Shown here piece after piece: positions 7,026-15,936 of a stretch of DNA of 52,940 bases. The stretch comes from Bacteroidales bacterium. Its GTDB lineage: Bacteria > Bacteroidota > Bacteroidia > Bacteroidales > UBA932. Position numbers and translations under genes: made by a program. Position 1 is the stretch's first letter; each line of letters begins with the position of its first letter. The notes beneath the pieces are model-generated. The model was not told the DNA's origin. It saw only the letters and a list, made by a program, of their open reading frames with translations, and did no database searches. The stretch lies in assembly GCA_017617475.1 (NCBI GenBank), contig JAFZWC010000037.1, positions 1 through 52,940 on the forward strand, given 5' to 3'.

Positions 7026-8398
7026 AGAGAGGTATTCTCATTGGAGGGGGCCTTTTTGTCCTGGGCCTTGCCCTGCAGTTGACGGCTGGTCCTGTAAACT
7101 GGTCTGTGTTTGCGGCACCCGCAAACTGGATCACGCTGGTCCTTCTTATGGGCTTCCTCGTGCTCATGTTCCTTCTCCGGAAGAAGGTCTATGTCTTTGA
7201 ATGGATGATGCACGGGCAGGCTGCCGTGGCCGCTATGGCCTGGGCGCTTGGGATTACAATAGTGATGGGCCTTCTTCCGCAAACCCGGGAAGGGGGCGTG
7301 CCCTGGCTTTCCCAGATGCTTTCGTTCTGGCCTTTCGTGCTCATCTGGACCTGGTTGGTGGTGATCAGCGGCCTGGCCAGCATCAACCATTTCCTGCGTT
7401 TCAAGCTGAAAGAAATCCCGTTCCTGCTAAACCACCTGGGCGTTTTCATAGCCATAGTCGCCGCCACTTTGGGCAGTGCCGATGTGCAGAAGCTTCAGAT
7501 GCCCGTGTATTATGAGAATCCGGAATGGCAGGCTCTTTCCGATGACGATGGAGTAGTGGAGCCGGGCTTAGCCATTGAACTGCACCAGTTCACCGTCGAC
7601 TATTATGAGAGCATGGCACCCAAGCGCTTTGCCTCCGACATTTCCGTGCATACGGAGGACGGCAAGACCATCCGTGGCACGGTGGAAGTGAACAAACCGC
7701 TGAAGGTGAACGGCTGGAAGATTTACCAGTACGGCTATGACGTCCGGCTTGGCCCGGAGAGCCCATACAGCGTCTTCCTGCTGGTTCGGGACCCCTGGCT
7801 CCCGGGCGTGTATCTGGGCATCTTCCTGATGCTGGCCGGGGCACTTACTCTCATTGTACTGAAGTATGTCCCCAAGCGTATCTGGGTTTTGCTGGCAGCC
7901 CTGGTCCTGACGGTTTTCTTTACGTACCTGACCGTTACGCGCATGGGCTCCACGGCCCGGCAGCAACCGCCGGCCCTTCAGAGCCCGTGGTTTATCCCGC
8001 ACTTGATTGTATATATGGCCGGCTATGCCATGCTGGCCACGGCAACCCTTCTGGCCCTTTACCAGCTTCTGGCAAAAAAAGACTCCCTGATGGGGTTGAC
8101 GGACAATCTGGTATATGTGGGCCTCGCTTTCCTCACTTTCGGCATGCTGATGGGGGCCCTGTGGGCCAAGGAGGCCTGGGGGCATTACTGGGCCTGGGAC
8201 CCGAAGGAAACCTGGGCTGCCATTACCTGGCTATGCTACCTGCTGTATATGCATTTCCGCACCAGCCGGTCCAAGGAGTGGCAGAAGGCCTGCCTCATAC
8301 TCCTGCTGGCTTTCGTATGCCTGCAAGTCTGCTGGTGGGGCATCAACTACCTGCCGTCGGCCCAGGGCCTGAGCATCCATACATACAATGTAAAGTAA
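7022..8398 (+). CDS. CcsA/ResB-type cytochrome c biogenesis protein
   Basis: A 458-residue membrane protein combining ResB-like features (N-terminal helices and a periplasmic domain around residues 150-240) with a CcsA-like heme-handling module. The tryptophan-rich heme motif WGHYWAWDPKETWA lies at 386-399, flanked by hydrophobic helices. System II proteins deliver heme across the membrane and attach it to apocytochromes c. The start at 7022 overlaps the kinase stop (ATGA); a longer in-frame extension into the kinase gene is spurious. In Bacteroidales such genes often sit beside nrfHA, but no cytochrome gene is in this window. Confidence 0.85.
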   Translation: MKRGILIGGGLFVLGLALQLTAGPVNWSVFAAPANWITLVLLMGFLVLMFLLRKKVYVFEWMMHGQAAVAAMAWALGITIVMGLLPQTREGGVPWLSQMLSFWPFVLIWTWLVVISGLASINHFLRFKLKEIPFLLNHLGVFIAIVAATLGSADVQKLQMPVYYENPEWQALSDDDGVVEPGLAIELHQFTVDYYESMAPKRFASDISVHTEDGKTIRGTVEVNKPLKVNGWKIYQYGYDVRLGPESPYSVFLLVRDPWLPGVYLGIFLMLAGALTLIVLKYVPKRIWVLLAALVLTVFFTYLTVTRMGSTARQQPPALQSPWFIPHLIVYMAGYAMLATATLLALYQLLAKKDSLMGLTDNLVYVGLAFLTFGMLMGALWAKEAWGHYWAWDPKETWAAITWLCYLLYMHFRTSRSKEWQKACLILLLAFVCLQVCWWGINYLPSAQGLSIHTYNVK

Positions 8399-8407
8399 TT
8401 CTTAATT

Positions 8408-9940
8408 ATGGCTATGCAAAGAACCCTCCTCGCAGTCTGCCTCCTGATAACGGCGGCTTGCAACACCAGAACCCCTGTAAGCGGAAGCTGGGATATTTGC
8501 CCCCAGCCCCGCAGCATTACGGAAAACGGAGAGTGCTATACCCTTAAAAAGCCCCTCCAGAAAGCATTGACAAAGGTGATTGACCCCACCCTGGGGCAGG
8601 AATTGAAACCTTTCCAGCAGTCCGAATGCTACCGACTGGACGTCAGCGGCAAAGGCATCACCCTCACCGCCGCAACGGAAGTGGGTTTTATAAGAGGCCT
8701 GCAGACGCTGGAAAAGGCCCTCCCCGCCAGCTTGAAGGCCGATGAAGTGGCCGTGCTGCCGGGAGCCACCGTCTTTGACTATCCGGAATTCCCCTACCGC
8801 GCCTTCCTTCTGGACTGCGGACGCCATTTCTTCCCTGTGGAGACCATCAAAAAGGTCATCGATATCCTGTCCCTCCACCAGATTAACCAGTTCCACTGGC
8901 ACCTCACAGAAGACCAGGGCTGGCGCATTGAGATTAAGAAGTACCCCCAACTCACCGAGGTGGGCTCCTGGCGGGCCGGCAGTCCCGTTCCCGGGAAAAA
9001 GGAACACGACGGCATCCCTGTGAGCGGCTTCTACACGCAGGATGAGGCCCGCGAAATAGTAGCCTATGCGGCCGACCGGGGCGTGGAGGTTATCCCGGAG
9101 ATCGACCTTCCCGGCCACATGAAGGCCGCACTGGCCTCCTACCCGGAACTGGGATGCACCGGCGGTCCTTACGAGGTCGCCTGCGAATACGGCGTGCTGG
9201 ATGACGTCCTCTGCGCAGGCCGCGACCACACGCTGGAATTCGTGAAGGACGTCCTCACGGAGGTGATGGACATCTTCCCTTCCCGCTACATCCACCTGGG
9301 CGGCGACGAATGCCCCAAGGTACGCTGGGAAGCCTGCGCCCACTGCCAGGCCAAAATCAAGGAGCTGGGTCTCAAGGCCGACGGGAAGAAATCGGCCGAA
9401 GAACTGCTCCAGTCCTGGTTCATGGACCAGGTCATTGCCCAGTTGGAAGAGAACGGCCGCCAGGCCATTATCTGGAACGACGTGCTGGTGGACTGGGACA
9501 ACCAGGTGATCGGCGCCCCTTCCAAGAAAGCCGTCATTGCCGGCTGGATGCGCCCCGTGTCGTCGGAAATCGCCGTCAGAGAGGGCTACAGCGCCATCCT
9601 CTGCCCCGTAGGGCATCTATACCTGAGTTCGGCCGATGGCAATAAACTCACCGGCGATGCCTATATGCGCCGCGTCTTTGACGTGAACGTGCAACCCGAA
9701 GGCCTTACCCCTGAGCAGCAGAACCTTATCCTGGGCGTAGAGGCATGCCTATGGAGCGAGCGTGTCCCGGACGAGGACGATCTGCTGTGGAAACTGCTTC
9801 CCCGCCTTTCGGCCGTAGCGGAACTCCAGTGGGCAGACCCTCAGGCCCGGAATTACGAAGACTTCCTTCCCCGCCTGCAGCGCATGGAAGCGCTATATAC
9901 CGCCCGCGGTTGGCGATGGAACCCCGCCGAAGGCCGATAG
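8408..9940 (+). CDS. Beta-N-acetylhexosaminidase, GH20 lipoprotein
   Basis: A 510-residue exported enzyme with a lipoprotein signal peptide (LLITAAC, C18). The N-terminal domain (about 25-130) is the GH20b-type domain. The catalytic barrel follows, with YRAFLLDCGRHFFP, HQINQFHWHLTEDQGWRIEIK, and the D300-E301 pair in HLGGDECPKVRWE, where the acid stabilises substrate-assisted catalysis. It should remove terminal beta-linked GlcNAc or GalNAc from glycans at the cell surface or periplasm. It starts 9 bp after the ccsA-like gene, though a functional link is unlikely. Confidence 0.92.
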   Translation: MAMQRTLLAVCLLITAACNTRTPVSGSWDICPQPRSITENGECYTLKKPLQKALTKVIDPTLGQELKPFQQSECYRLDVSGKGITLTAATEVGFIRGLQTLEKALPASLKADEVAVLPGATVFDYPEFPYRAFLLDCGRHFFPVETIKKVIDILSLHQINQFHWHLTEDQGWRIEIKKYPQLTEVGSWRAGSPVPGKKEHDGIPVSGFYTQDEAREIVAYAADRGVEVIPEIDLPGHMKAALASYPELGCTGGPYEVACEYGVLDDVLCAGRDHTLEFVKDVLTEVMDIFPSRYIHLGGDECPKVRWEACAHCQAKIKELGLKADGKKSAEELLQSWFMDQVIAQLEENGRQAIIWNDVLVDWDNQVIGAPSKKAVIAGWMRPVSSEIAVREGYSAILCPVGHLYLSSADGNKLTGDAYMRRVFDVNVQPEGLTPEQQNLILGVEACLWSERVPDEDDLLWKLLPRLSAVAELQWADPQARNYEDFLPRLQRMEALYTARGWRWNPAEGR

Positions 9941-9941
9941 T

Positions 9942-9973
9942 TTTGGGTTTCCGGAAGAAAATGATTAAATTAG
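9942..9973 (+). promoter_or_regulatory. Promoter of the Gfo/Idh/MocA gene
   Basis: TTTG (9942-9945), 20 nt, TAAATTAG (9966-9973; 5 of 6 defined positions). Transcription would begin about 15 nt before the ATG. A second match, TAGTTTTG (9938-9945), overlaps the previous stop codon. Confidence 0.6.
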
Positions 9974-9995
9974 AAGGCACAAAAACTGATAACCT

Positions 9996-11342
9996 ATGCA
10001 AAGAAGAGATTTCCTCCGTTATTCTGCCCTGGGGGCTGCCGCCAGCGTGCTGCCCGTGAGCGCCCTGGGGGCTGCGCCTGCATCGGCGGGCAGTAAGAAG
10101 ACATCGGCCAATGGCAAGATCCAGATGGGCTTCATAGGCCTTGGACAGCAGGCCATGTACCTTTTGAGCAGCTTCATGGCCATGGACGATGTACGCGTGG
10201 TAGCCGGCTGCGACGTATACGATGTGAAGCGTGACCGCTTCGTGCGACGGGTCAAGGATTATTATGGAAAGAAGGGAGAGCGCAAGGTGAAGGTGGATGT
10301 CTATGAAGACTATCAGGAACTGCTGGCCCGGCCGGATATTGACGCCGTGGTCATCGCCACTCCGGACCACCAGCACGCCATCATAGCCATCGCTGCCTGC
10401 AAGGCCGGAAAGGATATTTATCTGGAGAAGCCCGCCACCCTCACCGTATACGAGGGGCAGCAGTTGGTCAAAGCTGTGCGCAAGTACAACCGCATTCTCC
10501 AAATGGGCTCCCAGCAGCGTTCCAGCGAGGAATTCATCCACGCCGCCAACCTGGCCCGTGAAGGGGAACTGGGTCAGATTCGCAAGCTTAAGGTATATGT
10601 GGGCCGAAACAACGTGAATCCATACACCCCCGCTCCGGTTCCCTGCAACCTTCCGCACATGGAAGTTCCTGCCGGCCTCAACTGGGACAAATGGCTGGGC
10701 CCGCTGCCGGAGAGTGTCTATTACCATTCCGACCTGGATCCCATTGTCAATGAAGAACATGACGAGCAGCTCTGGGGTGCCTGGCGCTGGTACTCCCCTT
10801 CGGGCGGCGGTCTCATGACCGACTGGGGCGCCCACATGTTCGACGTGGCCCAGTGGGCCCTGGGCAAGGACGGCAGCGGCCCCGTGGAAGTGATTCCTCC
10901 GGGATACAGTTTCTATGAGCACCTCACCTTCAAATATGACAACGGCGTAGTGGTATCGGAAGAGCCTTTCGACGGCACCACTCCCGGTGTTCAAATCTAT
11001 GGCGACGAAGGCTGGGTAAAGGTGAGCCGCGGCAAGTACGAAGCCTCCCACCCCCGGTTCAATATGCCTCAGAGCCAGGATGATGCCGATGTTCCTTATG
11101 AGATCAAGGCCGGCCATCACCGCCAGTTCATCAATGCCATCCGTTCCAGGATAGATCCTAATGTCCCCATTGAAGTGGGCCATTCTTCCTGCACGGTGTG
11201 CAACCTGGGCAACATAGCCATGGAACTGGGACGTCCCTTCAAATGGAATCCCATCGTCCAGAAATGCATGCACGACGAGGAAGCCTCCCGCCTGCTGCAT
11301 TATACCTACAGGCCCGGCTACTCACAGTTGCTGGATGTTTAA
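9996..11342 (+). CDS. Tat-exported Gfo/Idh/MocA family oxidoreductase
   Basis: A 448-residue NAD(P)-dependent oxidoreductase-fold protein. A twin-arginine signal (RRDFLRYS at 3-10, followed by an Ala-rich hydrophobic stretch) indicates export with bound cofactor. The Rossmann loop GFIGLGQQA follows at about 44-52, and the catalytic E144-K145-P146 motif is intact. The C-terminal half is the usual dimerisation sheet (GGLMTDWGAHMFDVAQWALG). Bacteroidetes encode many such exported proteins; some act as glycosidases (GH109) or on sugar lactones or amino sugars. Its position after a hexosaminidase fits a glycan role, but it has its own promoter and terminator. Confidence 0.85.
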   Translation: MQRRDFLRYSALGAAASVLPVSALGAAPASAGSKKTSANGKIQMGFIGLGQQAMYLLSSFMAMDDVRVVAGCDVYDVKRDRFVRRVKDYYGKKGERKVKVDVYEDYQELLARPDIDAVVIATPDHQHAIIAIAACKAGKDIYLEKPATLTVYEGQQLVKAVRKYNRILQMGSQQRSSEEFIHAANLAREGELGQIRKLKVYVGRNNVNPYTPAPVPCNLPHMEVPAGLNWDKWLGPLPESVYYHSDLDPIVNEEHDEQLWGAWRWYSPSGGGLMTDWGAHMFDVAQWALGKDGSGPVEVIPPGYSFYEHLTFKYDNGVVVSEEPFDGTTPGVQIYGDEGWVKVSRGKYEASHPRFNMPQSQDDADVPYEIKAGHHRQFINAIRSRIDPNVPIEVGHSSCTVCNLGNIAMELGRPFKWNPIVQKCMHDEEASRLLHYTYRPGYSQLLDV

Positions 11343-11349
11343 GAGATCG

Positions 11350-11373
11350 CCTCCCCTTCGGGGGAGGTTTTTT
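11350..11373 (+). terminator. Rho-independent terminator
   Basis: CCTCCCC (11350-11356), a UUCG tetraloop, GGGGAGG (11361-11367) and a run of six T. This is a very stable hairpin just after the oxidoreductase stop. Confidence 0.9.
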
Positions 11374-11392
11374 AATATTTTTAAAATATAAC

Positions 11393-11423
11393 TTGTTAAA
11401 AACTTTTAAAAAGCGTACCTTTG
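11393..11423 (+). promoter_or_regulatory. Promoter of the SulP gene
   Basis: TTG (11393-11395), 20 nt, and a perfect TACCTTTG (11416-11423). The leader is about 20-25 nt. Confidence 0.7.
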
Positions 11424-11450
11424 CGGCCGTTTATTTGACAAGACTGAAAT

Positions 11451-13139
11451 ATGGGATTCAAAGTAGAGTTCAAACCTAAACTCTTTTCTACTTTTAAAAA
11501 AGGATATAACAAGCAGACGCTCGTACAGGACCTGCTTGCCGGCGTGATTGTGGGTATCGTGGCCCTGCCGCTGGCCATTGCCTTCGGCATTGCTTCCGGC
11601 GCCTCCCCGGAGGCAGGAATCCTGACCGCCATCGTGGCCGGCTTCCTCATCTCCTTCTTCGGCGGCAGCAAAGTACAGATTGGCGGCCCCACCGGCGCCT
11701 TCATCGTCATCGTGTACGGTATTATCCAGGAGTACGGCATGAACGGCCTCATGATTGCCACCTTCATGGCCGGCGCCTTCCTTATTTTGATGGGCGTCCT
11801 TCACCTGGGTACCATTATCAAATACATCCCCTACCCTATTGTGGTGGGCTTTACCTCCGGTATCGCCCTTACCATCTTCGCCACGCAGATCAAGGACCTC
11901 TTCGGCCTGCAGATCCAAAGCGTTCCGGCCGGTTTCCTGGACAAATGGGCCGTCTACGCCCAGCACATCGACACCGTTAACTGGTGGGCGCTGCTGGTGG
12001 GCGTGATGAGCATCCTCATTATTATCCTCACCCCCAAGGTCAGCCGCCGCATCCCCGGCTCGCTGGCAGCCATCGTACTCATGACGCTGGGCACGCTGGG
12101 CCTCAAGGCCCTGGGCGTGGAAGGCATCGAGACCATCGGCGACCGCTTCTCCATCTCATCGGCCCTTCCCCAGCCGGAAGTGCCTGAGATTACCTGGGAA
12201 AGCGTCCGCCGCCTGGCGCAGCCCGCCATGATCATTGCCATGCTGGGCGCCATTGAGTCGCTGCTGTCGGCCGCCGTGGCCGACGGTGTGATTGGCGACC
12301 ACCACAACAGCAACCAGGAGCTCGTGGCCCAGGGCATTGCCAACATGGTATCTCCGCTCATCGGCGGCATCCCCGCCACCGGCGCCATAGCCCGTACCAT
12401 GACCAACATCAACAACGGAGGCCGCACCCCCGTGGCCGGCCTTGCCCACGCCATAGTGCTGGCCCTCATTTACCTGTTCCTGATGCCTCTAGTGCAGTAC
12501 ATCCCCATGGCCTGCCTGGCCGGTATCCTGGTGGTAGTGTCCTACAATATGAGTGAGTGGCGCAGCTTCCGGGCCATCCTCCGCAACCCCAAGTCGGACA
12601 TCATCGTGTTGCTGGTCACCTTCTTCCTCACTGTTATCTTCGACCTCACTGTAGCCATCGAAGTGGGCGTTCTCATCGCCTGCCTGCTGTGCATGAAGCG
12701 CATGGCCGAAACCACCAACGTGAGCGTCATCAGCGACGAGATCGATCCCACCGCCGACACCGACATCCAGGGCAACCTGGAGCACCTGATTATCCCCGAG
12801 GGTGTAAAGGTGTACGAGATCAACGGTCCCTACTTCTTCGGCATAGGCAACAAGTTCGAGGAAATGATGGGTGACACCCGCGCCAGCAGTCGCGCCAAGG
12901 TGCGCATCATCCGTATGCGTAAGGTCCCGTTCATAGACTCTACCGGCGTGCACAACCTTTCCAACATGTGCCGCATGTGCTCCCAGCTGGGCGTGAAGGT
13001 AGTCCTCTCCGGCGTAAACCCCAACGTAATGAAAGTGCTGGAAAAAGCCGGCATAGACATCCAGGTGGGCAAAGAGAATATCTGCAGCCACATTTCGCTG
13101 GCCTTGAAACGGGCCGAGGAAATAGTGGCGCAGAACTAA
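11451..13139 (+). CDS. SulP-family anion transporter with STAS domain
   Basis: A 562-residue inner-membrane transporter. Ten or more hydrophobic segments occupy residues 20-420, including the SulP-type stretches DLLAGVIVGIVALPLAIAFG and GGSKVQIGGPTGAF. A cytoplasmic STAS domain (about 440-555) ends with VPFIDSTGVHNL, matching the STAS loop. SulP proteins carry sulfate, bicarbonate, C4-dicarboxylates or other anions, often with Na+ or H+. No sulfate-assimilation gene is adjacent, so the substrate cannot be chosen. It is a single-gene transcription unit with its own promoter and terminator. Confidence 0.92.
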   Translation: MGFKVEFKPKLFSTFKKGYNKQTLVQDLLAGVIVGIVALPLAIAFGIASGASPEAGILTAIVAGFLISFFGGSKVQIGGPTGAFIVIVYGIIQEYGMNGLMIATFMAGAFLILMGVLHLGTIIKYIPYPIVVGFTSGIALTIFATQIKDLFGLQIQSVPAGFLDKWAVYAQHIDTVNWWALLVGVMSILIIILTPKVSRRIPGSLAAIVLMTLGTLGLKALGVEGIETIGDRFSISSALPQPEVPEITWESVRRLAQPAMIIAMLGAIESLLSAAVADGVIGDHHNSNQELVAQGIANMVSPLIGGIPATGAIARTMTNINNGGRTPVAGLAHAIVLALIYLFLMPLVQYIPMACLAGILVVVSYNMSEWRSFRAILRNPKSDIIVLLVTFFLTVIFDLTVAIEVGVLIACLLCMKRMAETTNVSVISDEIDPTADTDIQGNLEHLIIPEGVKVYEINGPYFFGIGNKFEEMMGDTRASSRAKVRIIRMRKVPFIDSTGVHNLSNMCRMCSQLGVKVVLSGVNPNVMKVLEKAGIDIQVGKENICSHISLALKRAEEIVAQN

Positions 13140-13154
13140 AAACCGAACCTATGA

Positions 13155-13180
13155 CCAGCCCCCGCGGGCTGGTTTTTTTT
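13155..13180 (+). terminator. Rho-independent terminator
   Basis: CCAGCCC (13155-13161), loop CCGC, GGGCTGG (13166-13172) and a run of eight T, directly after the SulP gene. Confidence 0.92.
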
Positions 13181-13254
13181 ATTTCTCACAGAAAAGTGCT
13201 ATATTAGGGAATCTTTCAAGCCATAATCGATCAAGCCATGGGAGGGCTTACCAA

Positions 13255-14361
13255 ATGAGAAAGCATTGGATGGACAATCTGCGCTGGGTCACCGTGCTCC
13301 TGGTGCTGTTTTATCATGTAATCTATTTCTATAACAATAAGGGTGTCTTCGGAGGAATCGGCGGTTTCGGCCCTTATCCCGAATGCCCGCAGTACCAGGA
13401 TGTGGTTATGTACATCCTGTACCCGTGGTTTATGCCGCTGTTGTTTATTCTGGCCGGCATCAGCGCCCGTTATGCGCTCCAGAAGCATTCCGGGAAGGAA
13501 TGGTTAAAGGCCCGCACACGCAAACTGCTGGTACCGGGCACCATCGGCCTGTTCGTTTTCCACTGGATGGTAGGCTATTTCAATACGGTGGTGGCCGACA
13601 GGGCCGGCGTCTTCGAGGGGATCCCCGGATTTGTGAAATACGGCATCATGGCCGTCAGCGGCATCGGCCCGCTCTGGTTTGTGCAACTGTTGTGGCTGCT
13701 GAGCCTGGTGCTTCTTCTGATACGGGCGCTGGATAAAAACGACAAGCTCTGGAACGCCTGCGGCAAACTGAACATTGTCTGGATCATTATGCTGGGCGTG
13801 CTGTTCTGGGCCGGCGAGCAGACCCTCATCAAGAACCCCCGCCCCGAAAGCGCAGACGGTCTTATAAACCTGTACAAGCCCGTTTTCTACCTCATCACCT
13901 TCCTGCTGGGTTACTTCGTGTTCTCCCACGATGAAGTTCAGGAGAAACTCAAACAGGCCTGGATTCCGCTGCTGATCAGCGCAGTAGTGGCCGGTATCGC
14001 ACTCATCGTCACCACCTTCGGCCAGGACAACACCAGCGCTGTCTATATGAGCAGTCCCCTTAACTGCCTCTACGGCTGGCTGGCCTGTCTGGCTATGATG
14101 GCTTGGTTCCAGGCCCGCTTCGACCGCACCGGCAAGTTCGCCGGATATATGACGCGCACCAGTTTCGGCCTTTATATTGTCCATTATCTGGTGGTGGCCA
14201 GCCTGGGCTACATGATGAAGCAATACACCCAGCTGCCGCCAGTGGCCATGTACCTGATTTTAACCGTGGCCGTGTTCTCCCTTTCCCCGCTCCTGTACGA
14301 AGTTTTGCACCGCATCCCGGTAATCCGGTGGTGCGTCTTCGGCGAGAAGAAAAAGAGCTAG
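13255..14361 (+). CDS. Acyltransferase family 3 membrane protein
   Basis: A 368-residue polytopic protein with about ten hydrophobic segments. The N-terminal signature [20 protein letters not shown] with its conserved histidine is typical of acyltransferase_3/OpgC-like enzymes, which transfer acyl groups from the cytoplasm to exported sugars or polysaccharides. The acceptor is unknown. A TATATTAG match (13200-13207) may be its -7 box, giving a leader of about 45 nt. Its stop codon lies inside a CTAG that also contains the stop of the convergent hisS gene. Confidence 0.82.
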   Translation: MRKHWMDNLRWVTVLLVLFYHVIYFYNNKGVFGGIGGFGPYPECPQYQDVVMYILYPWFMPLLFILAGISARYALQKHSGKEWLKARTRKLLVPGTIGLFVFHWMVGYFNTVVADRAGVFEGIPGFVKYGIMAVSGIGPLWFVQLLWLLSLVLLLIRALDKNDKLWNACGKLNIVWIIMLGVLFWAGEQTLIKNPRPESADGLINLYKPVFYLITFLLGYFVFSHDEVQEKLKQAWIPLLISAVVAGIALIVTTFGQDNTSAVYMSSPLNCLYGWLACLAMMAWFQARFDRTGKFAGYMTRTSFGLYIVHYLVVASLGYMMKQYTQLPPVAMYLILTVAVFSLSPLLYEVLHRIPVIRWCVFGEKKKS

Positions 14362-15755
14362 CTCAGGAACGACAGAATGGCCTGGAGAGATGCCCGATCG
14401 GGGTCGGGCATGACGGGTGCAGGGAAAGCCTGCTGGTCGCCAGTGCGTAAGTTCTTGATATTCACCGTGCCGGCCTCAATCTCGGAGCTGCCGTTGATAG
14501 AGATGAAGGGGATGGCCTTCTTGTCGGCGTAGTCGAACTGCTTCTTGAGCTTGGTGGCTTCCGGATACACCTCCACGGCCACGCCGGCCCCGCGAAGGGC
14601 CTTGGCCACGGGCAGGACATAACGGAGTTCATCGGCCCCCATGACGGCGAAAAGGAGGGTGGTAGCCTGCTCCAGATTGGCCGGGAAGAGCTCCAGGCCC
14701 ACCAGCACGTCGTAGATGCGGTCGGCGCCGAAGGAAATGCCCACGCCGGAGAGGTCCGGCAGGCCGAAGATACCGGTAAGGTTGTCGTAGCGGCCGCCTC
14801 CGCAGATGCTGCCGATTTCCCAGTCCAGCGCCTTTACCTCAAAGATGGCGCCGGTATAATAATTAAGGCCGCGGGCCAGGGAAAGGTCCATTTCCACCGG
14901 GGCCGATACGCCAGCGGCGTCAATGAGGCCGAAGAGCTCTTCCAGCTCTTCCAGGCCCTTGAGGCCGGTCTGGGACACCACGCCCGAGGCGCTGCCGCCG
15001 TTGAAAAGGGACTTCATGGCGGCCAGCTTCTCCCCGAAACCGCCCTGCAGGGACAGGATCTGCTCGATGACGGCAATTCCGGAAGCTTCCAGGCCTTTCT
15101 CGGCCATTTCTTCCTTCACTTTTTCCAGGCCGATCTTATCCAGTTTGTCAATAGCAACGGTGATGTCCACCACCTTGTCCGGGGCGCCGGCAATCTCGGC
15201 AAAGCCGGTGAGGACCTTGCGGTTGTTGATGTGGATGCCCACGCGTACGCCCAGTTTGCCGAACACGGTGTCTACCATCTGCACCAGTTCCAGTTCGTTC
15301 ACCTGGCTGCGGCTGCCGATCACGTCCACGTCGCACTGGTAGAACTCACGGTAGCGGCCCTTCTGGGGGCGGTCGGCCCTCCAGACCGGCTGAATCTGGA
15401 AACGCTTGAAGGGGAAGGAAATCTCACTCTGGTGCTGCACCACGAAGCGGGCGAAAGGAACCGTGAGGTCGTACCTGAGGCCCTTTTCACAAACCTGCGG
15501 CGTAAGCGGCTTGTCAAAGTCCACGCTGCCGAAGGCGTCGCCCGAATTGAGAATGCGGAACAGAAGCTTGTCCCCTTCCTCGCCGTACTTGCCCAGCAGA
15601 GTGGACAGATTCTCCTGTGCCGGAGTCTGGATTTCCTGATAGCCGTAAGTACGGAAAACGCTGCGGATGGTATCGAATATATAATTGCGGCGGGCCATCT
15701 CTTTCTGGCCGAAATCGCGGGTACCCTTGGGGATAGAAGGCTTCTGAATGGACAT
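14358..15755 (-). CDS. hisS: Histidyl-tRNA synthetase
   Basis: A 465-residue class II synthetase charging tRNA-His. Motif 1 region ([15 protein letters not shown]), motif 2 ([19 protein letters not shown]), the histidine-binding [13 protein letters not shown] block and motif 3 ([13 protein letters not shown]) are all present, followed by the anticodon-binding domain. I start at the ATG at 15755: a TTG three codons upstream extends the frame, but the -7 box at 15772-15779 leaves almost no leader for it. The last 18 residues are unusual: a palindromic repeat (14384-14414) is translated as [10 protein letters not shown], replacing the expected C-terminus. Confidence 0.95.
   Translation of the reverse strand: MSIQKPSIPKGTRDFGQKEMARRNYIFDTIRSVFRTYGYQEIQTPAQENLSTLLGKYGEEGDKLLFRILNSGDAFGSVDFDKPLTPQVCEKGLRYDLTVPFARFVVQHQSEISFPFKRFQIQPVWRADRPQKGRYREFYQCDVDVIGSRSQVNELELVQMVDTVFGKLGVRVGIHINNRKVLTGFAEIAGAPDKVVDITVAIDKLDKIGLEKVKEEMAEKGLEASGIAVIEQILSLQGGFGEKLAAMKSLFNGGSASGVVSQTGLKGLEELEELFGLIDAAGVSAPVEMDLSLARGLNYYTGAIFEVKALDWEIGSICGGGRYDNLTGIFGLPDLSGVGISFGADRIYDVLVGLELFPANLEQATTLLFAVMGADELRYVLPVAKALRGAGVAVEVYPEATKLKKQFDYADKKAIPFISINGSSEIEAGTVNIKNLRTGDQQAFPAPVMPDPDRASLQAILSFLS
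14384..14414. repeat. Palindromic repeat inside hisS
   Basis: The sequence opens GGAGAGATGCCCG and closes CGGGCATGACG, forming an ATGCCCG / CGGGCAT palindrome. The same 31-bp element, with two differences, occurs inside uvrD at 20281-20311. In hisS it is read in frame near the C-terminus (about residues 448-457). Confidence 0.75.
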
Positions 15756-15771
15756 TTCTTTCAAATTTCTG

Positions 15772-15779
15772 CAAAGTTA
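15772..15779 (-). promoter_or_regulatory. -7 box of the hisS promoter
   Basis: On the minus strand this is a perfect TAACTTTG. No clear TTTG is seen 20 nt upstream; that interval is occupied by the divergent tRNA promoter. Confidence 0.55.
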
Positions 15780-15791
15780 AGAAAAAAGCGC

Positions 15792-15799
15792 TATATTTG
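15792..15799 (+). promoter_or_regulatory. -7 box of the tRNA-Gly promoter
   Basis: A perfect TATATTTG located 10 nt before the tRNA 5' end. Its -33 region overlaps the hisS -7 box on the other strand, so the two promoters interlock. Confidence 0.6.
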
Positions 15800-15809
15800 T
15801 AATCCTAAC

Positions 15810-15882
15810 GCGAGATTAGCTCAGTTGGTAGAGCGTTGGCTTCCCAAGCCGAAGGTCGCGAGTTCGAGACTCGTATCTCGCT
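15810..15882 (+). tRNA. tRNA-Gly (anticodon CCC)
   Basis: A 73-nt cloverleaf: acceptor stem GCGAGAT/ATCTCGC, D stem GCTC/GAGC, anticodon stem TTGGC/GCCGA around loop TTCCCAA (anticodon CCC, reading GGG), a 5-nt variable region and T stem GCGAG/CTCGT around TTCGAGA. The discriminator base is U, as usual for bacterial tRNA-Gly. CCA is not encoded. A terminator follows at 15897-15928. Confidence 0.96.
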
Positions 15883-15896
15883 CCCCTTTTACCAAT

Positions 15897-15928
15897 GCCG
15901 GAAAGTCCCAGGATTTCCCGGCTTTTTT
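15897..15928 (+). terminator. Terminator after tRNA-Gly
   Basis: GCCGGAAA (15897-15904) pairs with TTTCCCGGC (15914-15922, one bulged C), followed by six T. It ends 8 bp before the GH2 start codon, so that gene may be fed only by read-through or by a promoter inside this short stretch. Confidence 0.8.
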
Positions 15929-15936
15929 AGTCAGTT

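Noticed and set aside
9726..11300. Minus-strand open frame of 524 codons opposite the oxidoreductase gene
   Set aside because: No domain, low-complexity His/Gly sequence, and the plus strand carries a Tat signal and an intact EKP motif.
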